A DNA stretch of 64,000 nucleotides from Opitutaceae bacterium (GCA_030648295.1 JAUSID010000136.1:1-64000); one strand, 5' to 3'. Numbered from the stretch's first letter, positions 43,297-52,124 are shown. Made by a program: numbers and translations. Notes: generated from the letters alone by a model not told the origin.

Positions 43297-45018
43297 ATGA
43301 AATCGTTCCCACGCGCCGCCGCGCTCACGGCGACGATGCTGATTCCCCTCACCATGTGTGCTCAAATCGATCGTGTCACCGGCCGTGCCTTTGCGACGCG
43401 CTCCGAAGTCATCGCGCAACACGGCATGGTCTGCACGAGCCAGCCGCTCGCGACGCAGGTGGGGCTCGACGTGCTGAAGGCGGGCGGCTCGGCCGTGGAT
43501 GCGGCGATCGCGGCGAATGCGACGCTGGGGTTGATGGAACCGACCGGCTGCGGCATCGGCGGCGATCTTTTCGCGATCGTTTATGATGCGAAGACGAAAA
43601 AGCTGCACGGGCTGAACGCATCCGGGCGGTCGCCGCGCGGGCTCAGCTTCGAGCAGTTGAAGGCCGAGCTGGCGAAGCTCAAGGTGACGACGATTCCTTC
43701 GTATGGCATGCTGCCGATCTCGGTGCCGGGCGCGGTCGACGGCTGGTTCGAGTTGCACGGCAAATTCGGCCGGCTGCCGATGTCGCGCGTGCTGGAACCG
43801 GCGATACGTTATGCGCGGGAAGGATTCCCGCTCAGCGAGTTGATCGCGTTCTACTGGGAGCGGAGCGTGGCGATCCTTGGCAAACAGCCCGGTGGCTTCA
43901 TGGCAACCTATGCGCCCGCCGGTCGCGCGCCGGCCAAGGGCGAGATCTTCCGGAATCCGGACCTGGCCAGCACGTACACGCTGCTCGCGCAAAAGGGCCG
44001 CGAGGCGTTTTACCGCGGCGAAATCGCCGCGCGCATCGACGCATTCTTCAGCGCGAACGGTGGCTGGCTGCGGAAAATCGACTTCGAGCAGCACACCTCA
44101 ACGTGGGTCGACCCGGTGTCGGTCAATTACCGCGGTTATGACGTTTATGAACTGCCGCCGAACGGCCAGGGCATCGCGGCGCTCCAGATGTTGAACATCC
44201 TCGAGGGATTCGATCTGCGGCGGATGGGCTACAATTCACCCGATGCGCTGCACGTCCAGATCGAGGCGAAGAAACTCGCGTTCGAGGATCGGGCGAAGTT
44301 CTACGCCGATCCCGAGTTCGCCAGGATTCCGTTGCCGGGCCTGCTGTCGAAAGGTTACGCGGCGGAGCGCCGTAAACTGATCAACCCGCAACGCGCGGCG
44401 AAAACGTACGATGCGGGCAGTCCCGCGTTGCAGCAGGGCGACACGATTTACCTCACCACGGCGGACGGGGAGGGGAACATGGTTTCGCTGATCCAGAGCA
44501 ACTATCGCGGGATGGGCAGCGGAATCGTCGTGCCGGGGCTCGGCTTCGGTTTCCAGGATCGCGGGGAGATGTTCACGCTCGAGCCGGGCCACGCGAATGG
44601 ATACGCGCCGGGGAAGCGGCCGTTTCACACCATCATACCCGCGTTCATCATGAAGGACGGCGCCCCCTTCCTCAGCTTCGGCGTCATGGGCGGGGCAATG
44701 CAGCCCCAGGGGCATGTGCAGATCGTCGTGAACCTGATCGACTTCGACATGAACGTGCAGGAGGCGGGCGATGCCGCGCGCTGGCAGCACGAAGGTTCGA
44801 CGGATTACAACGTGCCGAAGATGACGACGGGTGGATTTGTTTACCTCGAGACCGGTGTGCCGTGGGAAACGCAGGCGGAATTGAAGCGGCGCGGTCACGA
44901 CCTGCGCACCGACCTGGGAGGTTTTGGCGGTTACCAAGGAATCAAATGGGACGCGAAGAACCGCACCTACATCGGCGCCAGCGAAAGCCGGAAGGACGGG
45001 CAGGCCGCGGGTTGGTGA
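43297..45018 (+). CDS. ggt: Gamma-glutamyltransferase, secreted
   Basis: A 573-residue periplasmic or secreted gamma-glutamyltransferase that hydrolyses or transfers gamma-glutamyl groups (glutathione). Signal peptide MKSFPRAAALTATMLIPLTM then cleavage near CAQ. Family hallmarks: GMVCTSQPLATQVGLDVLKA, GGSAVDAAIAANATLGLMEP, TGCGIGGDLFAIVYDA. The autocleavage site is GD-T383-IYLTTADGEGN, where Thr383 becomes the N-terminal nucleophile of the small subunit. SNYRGMGSGIVVPGLGFGFQ and GKRPFHTIIPAF complete the pattern. ATG 43297 is chosen because the signal starts there. The precursor is slightly shorter than E. coli Ggt. Confidence 0.9.
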   Translation: MKSFPRAAALTATMLIPLTMCAQIDRVTGRAFATRSEVIAQHGMVCTSQPLATQVGLDVLKAGGSAVDAAIAANATLGLMEPTGCGIGGDLFAIVYDAKTKKLHGLNASGRSPRGLSFEQLKAELAKLKVTTIPSYGMLPISVPGAVDGWFELHGKFGRLPMSRVLEPAIRYAREGFPLSELIAFYWERSVAILGKQPGGFMATYAPAGRAPAKGEIFRNPDLASTYTLLAQKGREAFYRGEIAARIDAFFSANGGWLRKIDFEQHTSTWVDPVSVNYRGYDVYELPPNGQGIAALQMLNILEGFDLRRMGYNSPDALHVQIEAKKLAFEDRAKFYADPEFARIPLPGLLSKGYAAERRKLINPQRAAKTYDAGSPALQQGDTIYLTTADGEGNMVSLIQSNYRGMGSGIVVPGLGFGFQDRGEMFTLEPGHANGYAPGKRPFHTIIPAFIMKDGAPFLSFGVMGGAMQPQGHVQIVVNLIDFDMNVQEAGDAARWQHEGSTDYNVPKMTTGGFVYLETGVPWETQAELKRRGHDLRTDLGGFGGYQGIKWDAKNRTYIGASESRKDGQAAGW

Positions 45019-45330
45019 CCACGACGCGGCGCGCGCCGCGCAAGATCCAAGAACCAAGCTCCAAGCTCCAGGGAAACTCCAATTCTCAATACCTGAGCGA
45101 CAAGCGAACCGGTGGAACCACTCAACGCCATTGGAATTCTTGCCTTGGTTGGATGTTCTCTGGAGCTTGGAGCTTGGATTCTTGGAGCTTCAGGGCCGTT
45201 GCTCCGTCGGTCCGAGCGTCCGATTGCAAGTCCTCGGCCGTGCTTTCGGGGCCCTCGCCCCGCCCGTTTTTTGGAGCTTGCGCGAGGCGTCGCGCTGCGG
45301 CACCTCTGACCCTCTTTTTCTCGAAACATC
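45019..45330. other. Intergenic region upstream of rpmH with hairpin-forming heptamer arrays
   Basis: About 312 nt. It holds the inverted heptamer array pair at 45047-45187 and then a GC-rich leader to rpmH. No gene or recognisable DnaA-box cluster was seen, and dnaA is not adjacent. Confidence 0.6.
45047..45187. repeat. Inverted pair of CAAGCTC-type heptamer arrays
   Basis: Left arm 45047-45073 reads CCAAGAA, CCAAGCT, CCAAGCT, CCAGGG in 7-nt steps. The right arm at about 45159-45187 carries the reverse complement (CTCTGGAGCTTGGAGCTTGG). The pair would form a stem of about 25 bp with a loop of about 85 nt, 140 nt upstream of rpmH. Confidence 0.85.
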
Positions 45331-45468
45331 ATGAAGCCAACATTCCGCCCGCACCGCAAGAAACGAGCCCGCAAGATTGGTTACCGCGCCCGGATGGCCA
45401 CTCGCGGCGGTCGCAAAGTCATCAAGTCGCGCCGCCGCAAGGGTCGCAAGCGGCTGACGGTCGTTTGA
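45331..45468 (+). CDS. rpmH: 50S ribosomal protein L34
   Basis: A 45-residue, very basic protein, [20 protein letters not shown] followed by [20 protein letters not shown] and RLTVV. This matches bacterial L34 (consensus KRTYQPS..KR.R.HGFR.RM.T..GR..L..RR.KGR..L). It is the first gene of the conserved rpmH-rnpA-yidD-yidC cluster; rnpA starts 32 nt later. Confidence 0.95.
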   Translation: MKPTFRPHRKKRARKIGYRARMATRGGRKVIKSRRRKGRKRLTVV

Positions 45469-45500
45469 TTGCGGCGACGCAGCGAACGGTTCGCGCCGTC

Positions 45501-45884
45501 ATGCGCTTCCGACCGGAGCAGCACCTGCGTCGTCCCGGTGAAATCCGGGCGGTGCGCGAGGAGGGCCGCCGAGTCGACTGCCGCGCCTTTACGCTCTGGT
45601 GGAAACGCCGCGAAAACAGCCCCACACCCGCTCCCCCAAACGAACCCAGCCGCGTTTGCGTCATCGCCTCCAAGGCCGCGGTCGGCGGTGCCACCCACCG
45701 CAATCGCGCCAAACGCCGCCTGCGCGAGGTTTACCGACATGAACAAAACCACGTTCCCCCTGCCTGCGATTTGCTCTTGATCGCGCGCGCTGCCGTCAAT
45801 GCGTGGCCCATGCCGGAACTGCAGAAAAAATTCACCGATGCGTGCCGCCAGATCGCGGCGGTGGCGGCCACGGAACCCAAGTGA
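45501..45884 (+). CDS. rnpA: Ribonuclease P protein component
   Basis: A 127-residue basic protein. The RNR signature [15 protein letters not shown] and the N-terminal [20 protein letters not shown] (phenylalanine-rich loop, RR.EF..V...G) identify the protein subunit of RNase P, which helps the catalytic RNA bind precursor tRNAs. [17 protein letters not shown] is the typical mid region. ATG 45501 fits family length. It ends with TGA overlapping a GTG start of yidD by 4 nt. Confidence 0.92.
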   Translation: MRFRPEQHLRRPGEIRAVREEGRRVDCRAFTLWWKRRENSPTPAPPNEPSRVCVIASKAAVGGATHRNRAKRRLREVYRHEQNHVPPACDLLLIARAAVNAWPMPELQKKFTDACRQIAAVAATEPK

Positions 45885-46243
45885 CTAATCGAATCAACAG
45901 CGCTGACACCCTGAGGGCCGGACGCGCACGGGCGGGCCGGGCTTTGCTGCGGGTGCCGGCATTTCTGCTGGTTGCTTCGATTCGTTTCTATCAACGGACC
46001 CTCTCGCCGCTGCTGCCGATCGTAACGGTCGGCGCGTGCGCCTGCCGGTTCGCGCCAACGTGTTCGGAGTATGCCGCGGAGGCGGTTGTAGTCCACGGGG
46101 CGATTCGCGGCTTCTGGCTCGCACTCCGCCGGCTCGTCAAGTGCACGCCGCTGCATCCGGGCGGCTTCGATCCGGTTCCGATTTTCCCGGCTACGCGGCA
46201 GGCGAAGCGCGCCGCGTGGCGTTGTGAGCTCATCGTCCGCTAG
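45881..46243 (+). CDS. yidD: Membrane protein insertion efficiency factor YidD
   Basis: A 120-residue protein with the YidD signature: [36 protein letters not shown] then [20 protein letters not shown] and PGGFDPVP. The Cys pattern (CRF.PTCS, KC.P) is canonical. YidD is a small membrane-peripheral protein that assists YidC-dependent insertion. The GTG start at 45881 overlaps the rnpA stop (GTGA), indicating translational coupling; it is 42 nt ahead of yidC. Confidence 0.93.
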   Translation: MTNRINSADTLRAGRARAGRALLRVPAFLLVASIRFYQRTLSPLLPIVTVGACACRFAPTCSEYAAEAVVVHGAIRGFWLALRRLVKCTPLHPGGFDPVPIFPATRQAKRAAWRCELIVR

Positions 46244-46284
46244 CCGAAATTTTTTCCACCGCCGCTTTTTCGAAATTCGTTTTA

Positions 46285-48141
46285 ATGGACAAAAGAAACT
46301 TTTCCATCGGGGTCATCCTCCTCATCGCGGCCTTCGCGATGTTGATCTTTGGCCCTCGATCCACGCCGTCGACCCAACCGGCGGTACCGCACCAGCCGAT
46401 CACCACGGCGCAACCGGCGTCATCATCGCCGGCGGTCGCCGGACCAGAGGCGCCGAAGCCGGCCCCAAACGGGGCGGCGGCGGCCCCGGTGTCGACATTT
46501 GCCGCGATCAGTCGTGACGCCGCGAATGCCACGGTCACCACGCTGAGCAACGATTTCATCGAGGCGCGGCTGACGAACTTTGGCGGCGCGGTGCGCGAGG
46601 TGGCGTTCAAGAAATACCCGGCGGAGCTGAAACGACCGGAGCCGTACGTGTTCAACCAGCTGCACGAGGCGCCGATGCTGGCCCTGAGCGATTTTCCGGG
46701 CCTGAACCATGACACCGCCTATCAGGTGGTCAGCTCGTCCGCAACCGAGGTGGTGTATCGCACCGTGCTCGACGAACGGATCGAAGTGACGCGCCGCTAC
46801 CGGCTGATGAAGGACGGCGAAGCGGGCGCCGACCCGTATCGAATTCACCACGAGACCACGTTTCGCAATCTCACCGCGAGCCCGGTGGCGCTGCCGCGCG
46901 CGTCGCTGAGCATCGGCACCGCGGGCCCGCTGAATTCCAGCGATCCCGCGCAATACCTGAGCGTCGCGAGTTACGACGGCAAGGACACGAACTTCATCGC
47001 GCGCGGCGACCTCGATGGCGGCGGCATCGGTTCGATCGTCGGCGCCGGCTCGCCTGCGAAGCCGATGCTGGAGCACACCGGCCCAATCCTCTGGACCGGG
47101 GTGAAGAACCAGTTTTTCACCAGCCTCTACACGTCGGAGAAACCCGGCGTCAGCGTGACGGCGCGGCGGATCGAACTGCCGCCGTTTCCGGAGTCGAAGG
47201 TGCCGAACATCGGCCTCGCTGGCGCGGCGCGTTTCGATTTGCCGGGGCTGGGGCCGAACGGCAGCCAGCGGCTCGCCGGCGTGCTGTTTGTCGGCCCGCA
47301 GGAGTATAAGCGGCTCGCGAAGTTTGAGCACAACGAGGATCGCGTGCTTCCGTACACGCAGTATTTCTTCAACCGGATTTTCCTCAGCGGCTACGTCGCG
47401 CCGCTGCTCAACACGCTGCTCAACGCCACGCATCGCTGGGTCGGCAACTGGGGCGTCGCCGTCATCCTGATGACGCTGATCCTCAAGTTCGTCAGCCTGC
47501 CCTTCACCCTCGCCGCTTCGAAGTCGGCCAAGCGGATGTCGAAGCTTCAGCCGCTCATGCAGGAGATCCGGGAAAAGTACAAGGACAACCCGCAGAAGCA
47601 GCAGCAGGCGACGATGGAGTTGTTCAAGGCGCACAAGGTGAACCCGCTCGGCGGCTGTATCCCGATCTTGATTACCATGCCGCTCTTCATCGGGTTCTTC
47701 TCGATGTTGCAGAGCCCGGCCGAGCTGCGGTTTCAGCCCTTCCTGTGGGCCAAGGACCTCGCCGATCAGGACACCGTCGCGTATATCTTCGGCATCCGGC
47801 TGAACATCATGCCGCTGCTGATGGGAGCAACGATGTGGTATCAGATGAAGCTCACGCCGACGCCGTCGGTGGACAACATGCAGGTGAAGATGATGAAGTT
47901 CATGCCCGTCATCTTCACCCTGTTCTGCTACAGCTTCTCCTGCGCGCTCGCGCTTTACTCCACGATCAACGGCATCTTCACCATCGTGCAGCAGGTCATC
48001 ATCAACCGGATGAAGGACGATCCGGGCCCCGGTTCGCCCGGAACGGCCGCGGTTACGACCATCTCGGCCTTGGGCAAGGGAATGAAGGGAATGAAGAACG
48101 TCACGCCGAAGCCCGCCACGTCGAAGAAGAAACTCAAGTAA
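46285..48141 (+). CDS. yidC: Membrane protein insertase YidC
   Basis: A 618-residue protein that inserts and folds inner-membrane proteins, alone or with SecYEG. N-terminal signal anchor FSIGVILLIAAFAMLIFGPR, an Ala/Pro-rich linker, a periplasmic P1 beta-sandwich (VTTLSNDFIEARLTNFGGAV, VAFKKYPAELKRPE, HHETTFRNLTASPVALPRAS). The 60KD_IMP core with five membrane segments follows (NWGVAVILMTLILKFVSLPF, LQPLMQEIREKYKDNPQKQQ, LGGCIPILITMPLFIGFFSM, KMMKFMPVIFTLFCYSFSCA). The basic C-terminal tail ends KPATSKKKLK. Position after yidD confirms identity. Confidence 0.95.
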   Translation: MDKRNFSIGVILLIAAFAMLIFGPRSTPSTQPAVPHQPITTAQPASSSPAVAGPEAPKPAPNGAAAAPVSTFAAISRDAANATVTTLSNDFIEARLTNFGGAVREVAFKKYPAELKRPEPYVFNQLHEAPMLALSDFPGLNHDTAYQVVSSSATEVVYRTVLDERIEVTRRYRLMKDGEAGADPYRIHHETTFRNLTASPVALPRASLSIGTAGPLNSSDPAQYLSVASYDGKDTNFIARGDLDGGGIGSIVGAGSPAKPMLEHTGPILWTGVKNQFFTSLYTSEKPGVSVTARRIELPPFPESKVPNIGLAGAARFDLPGLGPNGSQRLAGVLFVGPQEYKRLAKFEHNEDRVLPYTQYFFNRIFLSGYVAPLLNTLLNATHRWVGNWGVAVILMTLILKFVSLPFTLAASKSAKRMSKLQPLMQEIREKYKDNPQKQQQATMELFKAHKVNPLGGCIPILITMPLFIGFFSMLQSPAELRFQPFLWAKDLADQDTVAYIFGIRLNIMPLLMGATMWYQMKLTPTPSVDNMQVKMMKFMPVIFTLFCYSFSCALALYSTINGIFTIVQQVIINRMKDDPGPGSPGTAAVTTISALGKGMKGMKNVTPKPATSKKKLK

Positions 48142-48148
48142 ACCGGAT

Positions 48149-48214
48149 GGTCGGAGGGTCGGAGGGGCAGAGGGGCAGAGGGGCGGAGGGGCAGAGGGGC
48201 GGAGGTTGAGAAGC
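48149..48214 (+). repeat. Octamer array GAGGGGCA/GAGGGGCG
   Basis: About seven 8-nt units after yidC, each GGGGC flanked by purines, leading into the CAGANNN array. Similar 8-nt words occur at 51083-51133. Confidence 0.85.
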
Positions 48215-48305
48215 CAGAGGCCAGAGGCCAGAGGTCAGAGGCCAGAGGTCAGAGGCCAGAGGCCAGATATCAGAGGTCAGAGGTCAGAGGTCAGAGGTCA
48301 GACAC
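48215..48305 (+). repeat. Heptamer array CAGAGGY, 13 units
   Basis: Thirteen consecutive 7-nt units in exact register, all CAGAGGC or CAGAGGT except CAGATAT and the last, CAGACAC. It is the second of three different arrays filling the yidC-yebC gap. Confidence 0.95.
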
Positions 48306-48350
48306 TGGAAAGTCGACGTGTGCTCGATGCGGGCGCGATAACTTGGAACT

Positions 48351-48434
48351 CAGAAGTCAGAACTCAAAACCCGAAACCCGAAACCCGAAACGCGAAACCC
48401 AAAACCCAAAACCCAAAACCCAAAACCCAAAACC
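48351..48434 (+). repeat. Heptamer array CAAAACC/CGAAACC abutting yebC
   Basis: Twelve 7-nt units: CAGAAGT, CAGAACT, CAAAACC, then CGAAACC and CAAAACC variants. The array ends at 48434, five bases before the yebC ATG, so no conventional Shine-Dalgarno sequence is present upstream of that start. Confidence 0.95.
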
Positions 48435-48439
48435 GAACG

Positions 48440-49189
48440 ATGGCCGGCCATAACAAGTGGTCCAAAGTCAAACGGCTGAAAGCCGTCACCGATTCCCGCA
48501 AGGGCAAGGTCTTCTCGCGGCTTTCGCGCGACATCACGCTGGCGGCGAAGGCGGGCGGCGGCGATCCGGAGGCCAACGCGCGGCTGCGCACGCTGGTATT
48601 GAAGGCGCGCGATGCGAACATGCCGGCCGACAACGTCGACCGCGCGATCAAGAAGGGCACGGGCGAGCTGCCGGGCGTCGTGTTCGAGGAGATCACGTAC
48701 GAAGGCTATGGGCCCGCTGGCGTCGCCTTTATCGTGAAGGTGACGACCGACAACAAGCAGCGGGCGGCGCAGGAGGTGCGCTCCGTGTTCGCGCGCCACG
48801 GCGGCAACCTGGCGAGCACCGGTGCGGTGTCATTTCAATTTCAGCATGCGGGCCAGTTCCTGATCGCGAAGGACCAGACGACCGAGGACGCGCTGATGGA
48901 AATCGCCCTCGAGGCGGGCGCAGATGATGTGATCACGAGCGAGCAGGGATTCGAGGTGCGATGCGCCGTGCACGAATTCGACAAGGTGGCGCAGGCACTC
49001 GAGCAAAAGGGGATCAAGCCCGACAGCGCTGAGGTGGCCTACATTCCCACGACCACGGTGCCGGTGACCGATCCCAACGTCGCCAGCACGATCATGAAGC
49101 TGCACGACATGCTCGAGGAAATCGACGACGTGCAGATCGTATTCTCGAACGAGGAAATCGACGATGCGATCACGGCGGCGCAGGGGTGA
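48440..49189 (+). CDS. YebC/PmpR-family protein (translation or transcription regulator)
   Basis: A 249-residue protein of the YebC/PmpR family: MAGHNKWSKVKRLKAVTDSR, KGKVFSRLSRDITLAAKAGG, GDPEANARLRTLVLKARDAN, MPADNVDRAIKKGTGE, VFEEITYEGYGPAGVAFIVK. Members were annotated as DNA-binding regulators and some help ribosomes pass proline-rich or stalled sequences; which applies here is unknown. The start at ATG 48440 is fixed by the conserved MAGHNKW, and the heptamer array ends 5 nt upstream of it. The gene follows yidC by about 300 nt of arrays. Confidence 0.92.
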   Translation: MAGHNKWSKVKRLKAVTDSRKGKVFSRLSRDITLAAKAGGGDPEANARLRTLVLKARDANMPADNVDRAIKKGTGELPGVVFEEITYEGYGPAGVAFIVKVTTDNKQRAAQEVRSVFARHGGNLASTGAVSFQFQHAGQFLIAKDQTTEDALMEIALEAGADDVITSEQGFEVRCAVHEFDKVAQALEQKGIKPDSAEVAYIPTTTVPVTDPNVASTIMKLHDMLEEIDDVQIVFSNEEIDDAITAAQG

Positions 49190-49192
49190 TGC

Positions 49193-49464
49193 CCTGGGAG
49201 CGCGGGCGTCCCGCCCGCAAGGATTGGTGAGGAAACACCGTATGCGTACCTTCCCGTGTCTCGTAGTATCTTCGGTACTCCGCGTGGCATGGGCGTCTCG
49301 CCCATGATCCTGGCGACGCGCTTGGCGTCGTCCACGGGCAAGCTTGCCCGCCTTCGGCGGCGCCGAAGGCGACCAGGGTTTACCCGCCTCTGGCGGCGCC
49401 GAAGGCGACCAGGGATGCCCGTACCACTTCAAACCTTGCGGGCCAGAGGCCCGCGCTCCCGGGG
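49193..49464. repeat. Composite palindromic repeat block with nested elements
   Basis: It begins and ends with CCTGGGAGCGCGGG-family arms (49193-49222 and 49437-49464). Nested inside are a CATGGGCGTCTCGCCCATG palindrome (near 49289) and two tandem copies of the (T)TTACCCGCC...GGCGACCAGGG element (49346-49378 and 49379-49414). No gene is present between yebC and the convergent PLP-enzyme gene. Confidence 0.85.
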
Positions 49465-49471
49465 AAAACCG

Positions 49472-51061
49472 CTACTCCAGCGCCTCGGCGATCGCGCCGG
49501 TGATTTCCTCCGCCGGCTCGGTGCCGCAGCAGAGACGCAGCAGATCCGGATCGAGCCGGCTCGCGGCGAGTTCGGCGATGCCGGCTGCCGTGGTCACGAG
49601 GTCGTAATGCGCGAGGTACATGAAGGGACAGATCAACGTCGTCTTCATCCCGAAACTTGGTCCCTTCGGTAGCCGCAGCCGGTCATAAAACGGTTCCATC
49701 GGCCCGCGCAGCGTGAACGAAATCATGCCGCCGATCGCATGGGGTCCGCGGGCAATCTTGAGATAATTCTCCTGCGAAGCCGGTTGCAGCGGCCAGTAAA
49801 CATCACGCACCTTCGGGTGCTGTTCGAGGAATTGGGCCACACGGGTCGTGTTCACCTGGATGCGCGCGAGCACTTCCGCCGTGTCGCCAATCTGCGCCGC
49901 CAGCCGGGCGAGGTCGCGCGGATAAACGGGTTCGAGCTCCTCCGCGATTTTCCTCCGCAGCGCCGCGGCGTCACGGCCCGCCGGATTGATCGCCGCGACA
50001 CCCGCCGTCAGGTCGCCGTCGCTGGCGGTGTATTTCGTCAGGCTCGCGACCACGGCGTCGCACCGGGAGAGCACGTCGAGGCTGAAAACCGAAACGACCG
50101 ACGGATCGATCAGCAGGTGCGCGCCGTGCTCGCGGCAGAGTCGCACGAGCTCCGCGACATCCGGCGTTTCAATCAGCGGGTTCGTCGGCAGCTCGGCGAC
50201 GACCCCGGCGATCCGATCACCATGCCGGGTGAAAATCCGCCGGATGCCCTCGGTGTCGAGCGGGTCGCGCACGTACACGTAATCGCCCGGCGTGCGGGTG
50301 TATTTTTTCAACACCGCGATGGTGTCGAGGTAGAGCCAGCCGAGTTGGAGCCAGACCGTGCGGCCGCGCTCCGCCTGGATTTCCGCCGACGCGCGGAACG
50401 CGGCGTAGATCGCGTTCATCCCGCAGTTCGCCAGCAGCAGGTCCTCATCCCCGGCCTCCGGCAGCCCGCGACGGAGCACGCGGCGAATCTCCGCCGTGGC
50501 GTCACCGGCGAATGTTTCCTCCGGGTGGCGCCCGGGCAGCAATCCCAGTCCGACGAGATGATCCTCGGCTTCCCGCGACGAGAGAAAGCCCCCGATGTTC
50601 TGGAGAAATGTTTTTGCCCGTCCGTACAGCTCGGGTGACGGCGGATGCGAGACGCCATGGAGGCCGTCGCGGGAAATGATTTCCACGGCGCTCGTTTGCC
50701 CCGGGGTCGTGCTGTCGAGGCAGGCCGCGAGGGCGCGGGCCATTCGCGGTGAAGAAGTGAGCCAGAGAGTATGCGGACCGCGGCCGTCTGCCGGCGAGCC
50801 GCGCAGTGCCGGCGTGTTCGCGGTGAAGTGATCGGCGAGCCGGCGCGCAAACGGATGGACGACAAACCGCGGATAGCCCGAGGTGAGCTGCCGCATCGTC
50901 TCGGGATTTCTTTCCTCGTAGCCGCGGACGTCGCGCATCCGCGGCAGGCTGCAGGAAACTGCATGCGGACTGGCGGGGATCCGATGACCGAGTGGAAGCG
51001 GGGAGAAGGCCGGCATGGCGAAGGCGGGCAGCAACGGTTGAGAGTTGAACGCGATTGGCAA
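49472..51061 (-). CDS. Cystathionine gamma-synthase-like PLP enzyme (Cys/Met metabolism family)
   Basis: A 529-residue PLP-dependent enzyme of the Cys/Met metabolism family, probably cystathionine gamma-synthase or a related sulfur-transfer enzyme for methionine synthesis. The PLP lysine is K343 in ASLTKYTASDGDLTAG, preceded by RIAGVVAELPTNPLIETPDV and AHLLIDPSVVSVFS. Compared with standard family members (about 400 residues) it has an N-terminal extension with LPLGHRIPASPHAVSCSLPR, MRDVRGYEERNPETMRQLTS and GYPRFVVHPFARRLADHF, the extended form I associate with Opitutaceae and some fungi. ATG 51061 leads to this conserved extension. It converges with yebC. Confidence 0.8.
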   Translation of the reverse strand: MPIAFNSQPLLPAFAMPAFSPLPLGHRIPASPHAVSCSLPRMRDVRGYEERNPETMRQLTSGYPRFVVHPFARRLADHFTANTPALRGSPADGRGPHTLWLTSSPRMARALAACLDSTTPGQTSAVEIISRDGLHGVSHPPSPELYGRAKTFLQNIGGFLSSREAEDHLVGLGLLPGRHPEETFAGDATAEIRRVLRRGLPEAGDEDLLLANCGMNAIYAAFRASAEIQAERGRTVWLQLGWLYLDTIAVLKKYTRTPGDYVYVRDPLDTEGIRRIFTRHGDRIAGVVAELPTNPLIETPDVAELVRLCREHGAHLLIDPSVVSVFSLDVLSRCDAVVASLTKYTASDGDLTAGVAAINPAGRDAAALRRKIAEELEPVYPRDLARLAAQIGDTAEVLARIQVNTTRVAQFLEQHPKVRDVYWPLQPASQENYLKIARGPHAIGGMISFTLRGPMEPFYDRLRLPKGPSFGMKTTLICPFMYLAHYDLVTTAAGIAELAASRLDPDLLRLCCGTEPAEEITGAIAEALE

Positions 51062-51082
51062 CCGGAACGTGTGTCAGAGGGC

Positions 51083-51133
51083 GAGGGACGGAGGGACGGA
51101 GGGGCGGAGGGACGGAGGGACGGAGGGGCGGAG
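51083..51133 (+). repeat. Octamer array ACGGAGGG/GCGGAGGG
   Basis: Six or so 8-nt units leading directly into the CCAAGGA heptamer array at 51134; same word class as 48149-48214. Confidence 0.85.
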
Positions 51134-51189
51134 GACCAAGGACCAAGGACCAAGGACCAAGGACCAAGGACCAAGGACCAAGGACCAAG
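51134..51189 (+). repeat. Heptamer array ACCAAGG, 8 units
   Basis: Eight 7-nt units (written from the CA: CAAGGAC). After about 30 nt a further, degenerate heptamer run with CTTGCTC/CTTTGCT words on the plus strand (minus strand CAAGGGC, CAACGAG, CAAGGAG, CAAAGGG) occupies about 51219-51262. Together they fill the gap before the exonuclease III gene. Confidence 0.9.
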
Positions 51190-51294
51190 ATTTGCCTTAT
51201 ATCACAGCGAGGCGCGCGTGGCCCTTGCTCGTTGCTCCTTGCCCTTTGCTCTTTCCTCTTGGCCTTTTCGCCCGGGGCGAAAAAGTGCGGGCGG

Positions 51295-52056
51295 ATGAAA
51301 TTCGTGTCATGGAACGTCAACGGCGTGCGCGCGGCGCACAAGAAGGGGCTGCTCGACTTCATGGAGAAGACGCAGGCCGACGTCATTTGCCTCCAGGAGG
51401 CGAAATGTCATCCGGGCGACGTGCAGCACATCGTGTGGCCGCACGGCTACGAGGTCTTCTGGAATCCGGCGGTGAAGAAGGGCTACAGCGGGACCGTGAT
51501 TTTCACGCGCGCGAAACCGAAGGCGGTGTCGCTCGGCATCGGCATGAAAGGCCACGATGACGAGGGCCGTGTCATCACGGCGGAGTATGACGATTTTTAT
51601 CTGCTCAACGTGTACCAGCCGAATTCACAGCGCGGACTGACGCGGCTGAAGTACCGGACCGGGGAGTGGGACCCCGCGTTTCTCGCCTACCTGAAGAAAC
51701 TGGAAAAGCGCGGCAAGCCGGTCATCTTCTGCGGCGACCTGAACGTGGCGCACACGGAGCTGGATTTGAAGAATCCCACGACGAACCGGCGAAACGCGGG
51801 CTTCACCGAAGAAGAGCGGGGAAATTTCTCCAAGCTGCTTGCGAGTGGGTTTGTGGATACGTTTCGCGAGTTCGAGAAGGGCCCGGGTCACTACACGTGG
51901 TGGAGCCAGATGATGAACTGCCGGGCCCGGAACATCGGGTGGCGCGTCGATTATTTTGTCGTCAGCGGGAAGCTGCAAACCGCGCTGAAGCGCGCGTGGA
52001 TCAGCCCGGAGGTGATGGGCAGCGATCACTGTCCCGTCGGGCTGGAGATCGGGTAA
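51295..52056 (+). CDS. xth: Exodeoxyribonuclease III (AP endonuclease)
   Basis: A 253-residue enzyme of the exonuclease III/APE1 family, acting in base-excision repair as an AP endonuclease and 3'-5' exonuclease. The motifs are MKFVSWNVNGVRAAHKKG, DVICLQEAKC, GYSGTVIFTR, YDDFYLLNVYQPNSQRGLTR, VIFCGDLNVAHTELDLKNP, WRVDYFVVS and the C-terminal SDHCPVGLEI. The catalytic Glu, the Asp-Asn pair and the final His are all present. ATG 51295 is fixed by MKFVSWN. The gene is preceded by about 230 nt of octamer and heptamer arrays. Confidence 0.93.
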   Translation: MKFVSWNVNGVRAAHKKGLLDFMEKTQADVICLQEAKCHPGDVQHIVWPHGYEVFWNPAVKKGYSGTVIFTRAKPKAVSLGIGMKGHDDEGRVITAEYDDFYLLNVYQPNSQRGLTRLKYRTGEWDPAFLAYLKKLEKRGKPVIFCGDLNVAHTELDLKNPTTNRRNAGFTEEERGNFSKLLASGFVDTFREFEKGPGHYTWWSQMMNCRARNIGWRVDYFVVSGKLQTALKRAWISPEVMGSDHCPVGLEIG

Positions 52057-52103
52057 CGGTGATGGCCGGTCACGTTCCCCTCGTTGGTCGAACCCGGCGG
52101 GCG

Positions 52104-52124
52104 TTTTAACGTAATACGTTAAAA
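52104..52124. terminator. AT-rich perfect palindrome after xth
   Basis: TTTTAACGT (52104-52112) and ACGTTAAAA (52116-52124) with an AAT loop, 48 nt downstream of the exonuclease III stop and about 55 nt upstream of the next ATG. It could be a terminator or an operator for the phosphatase gene; position alone does not decide. Confidence 0.5.

Noticed and set aside
45019-45330. Chromosomal origin next to rpmH
   Set aside because: dnaA is not adjacent and no cluster of DnaA boxes was seen; the rpmH-yidC order alone does not indicate an origin.
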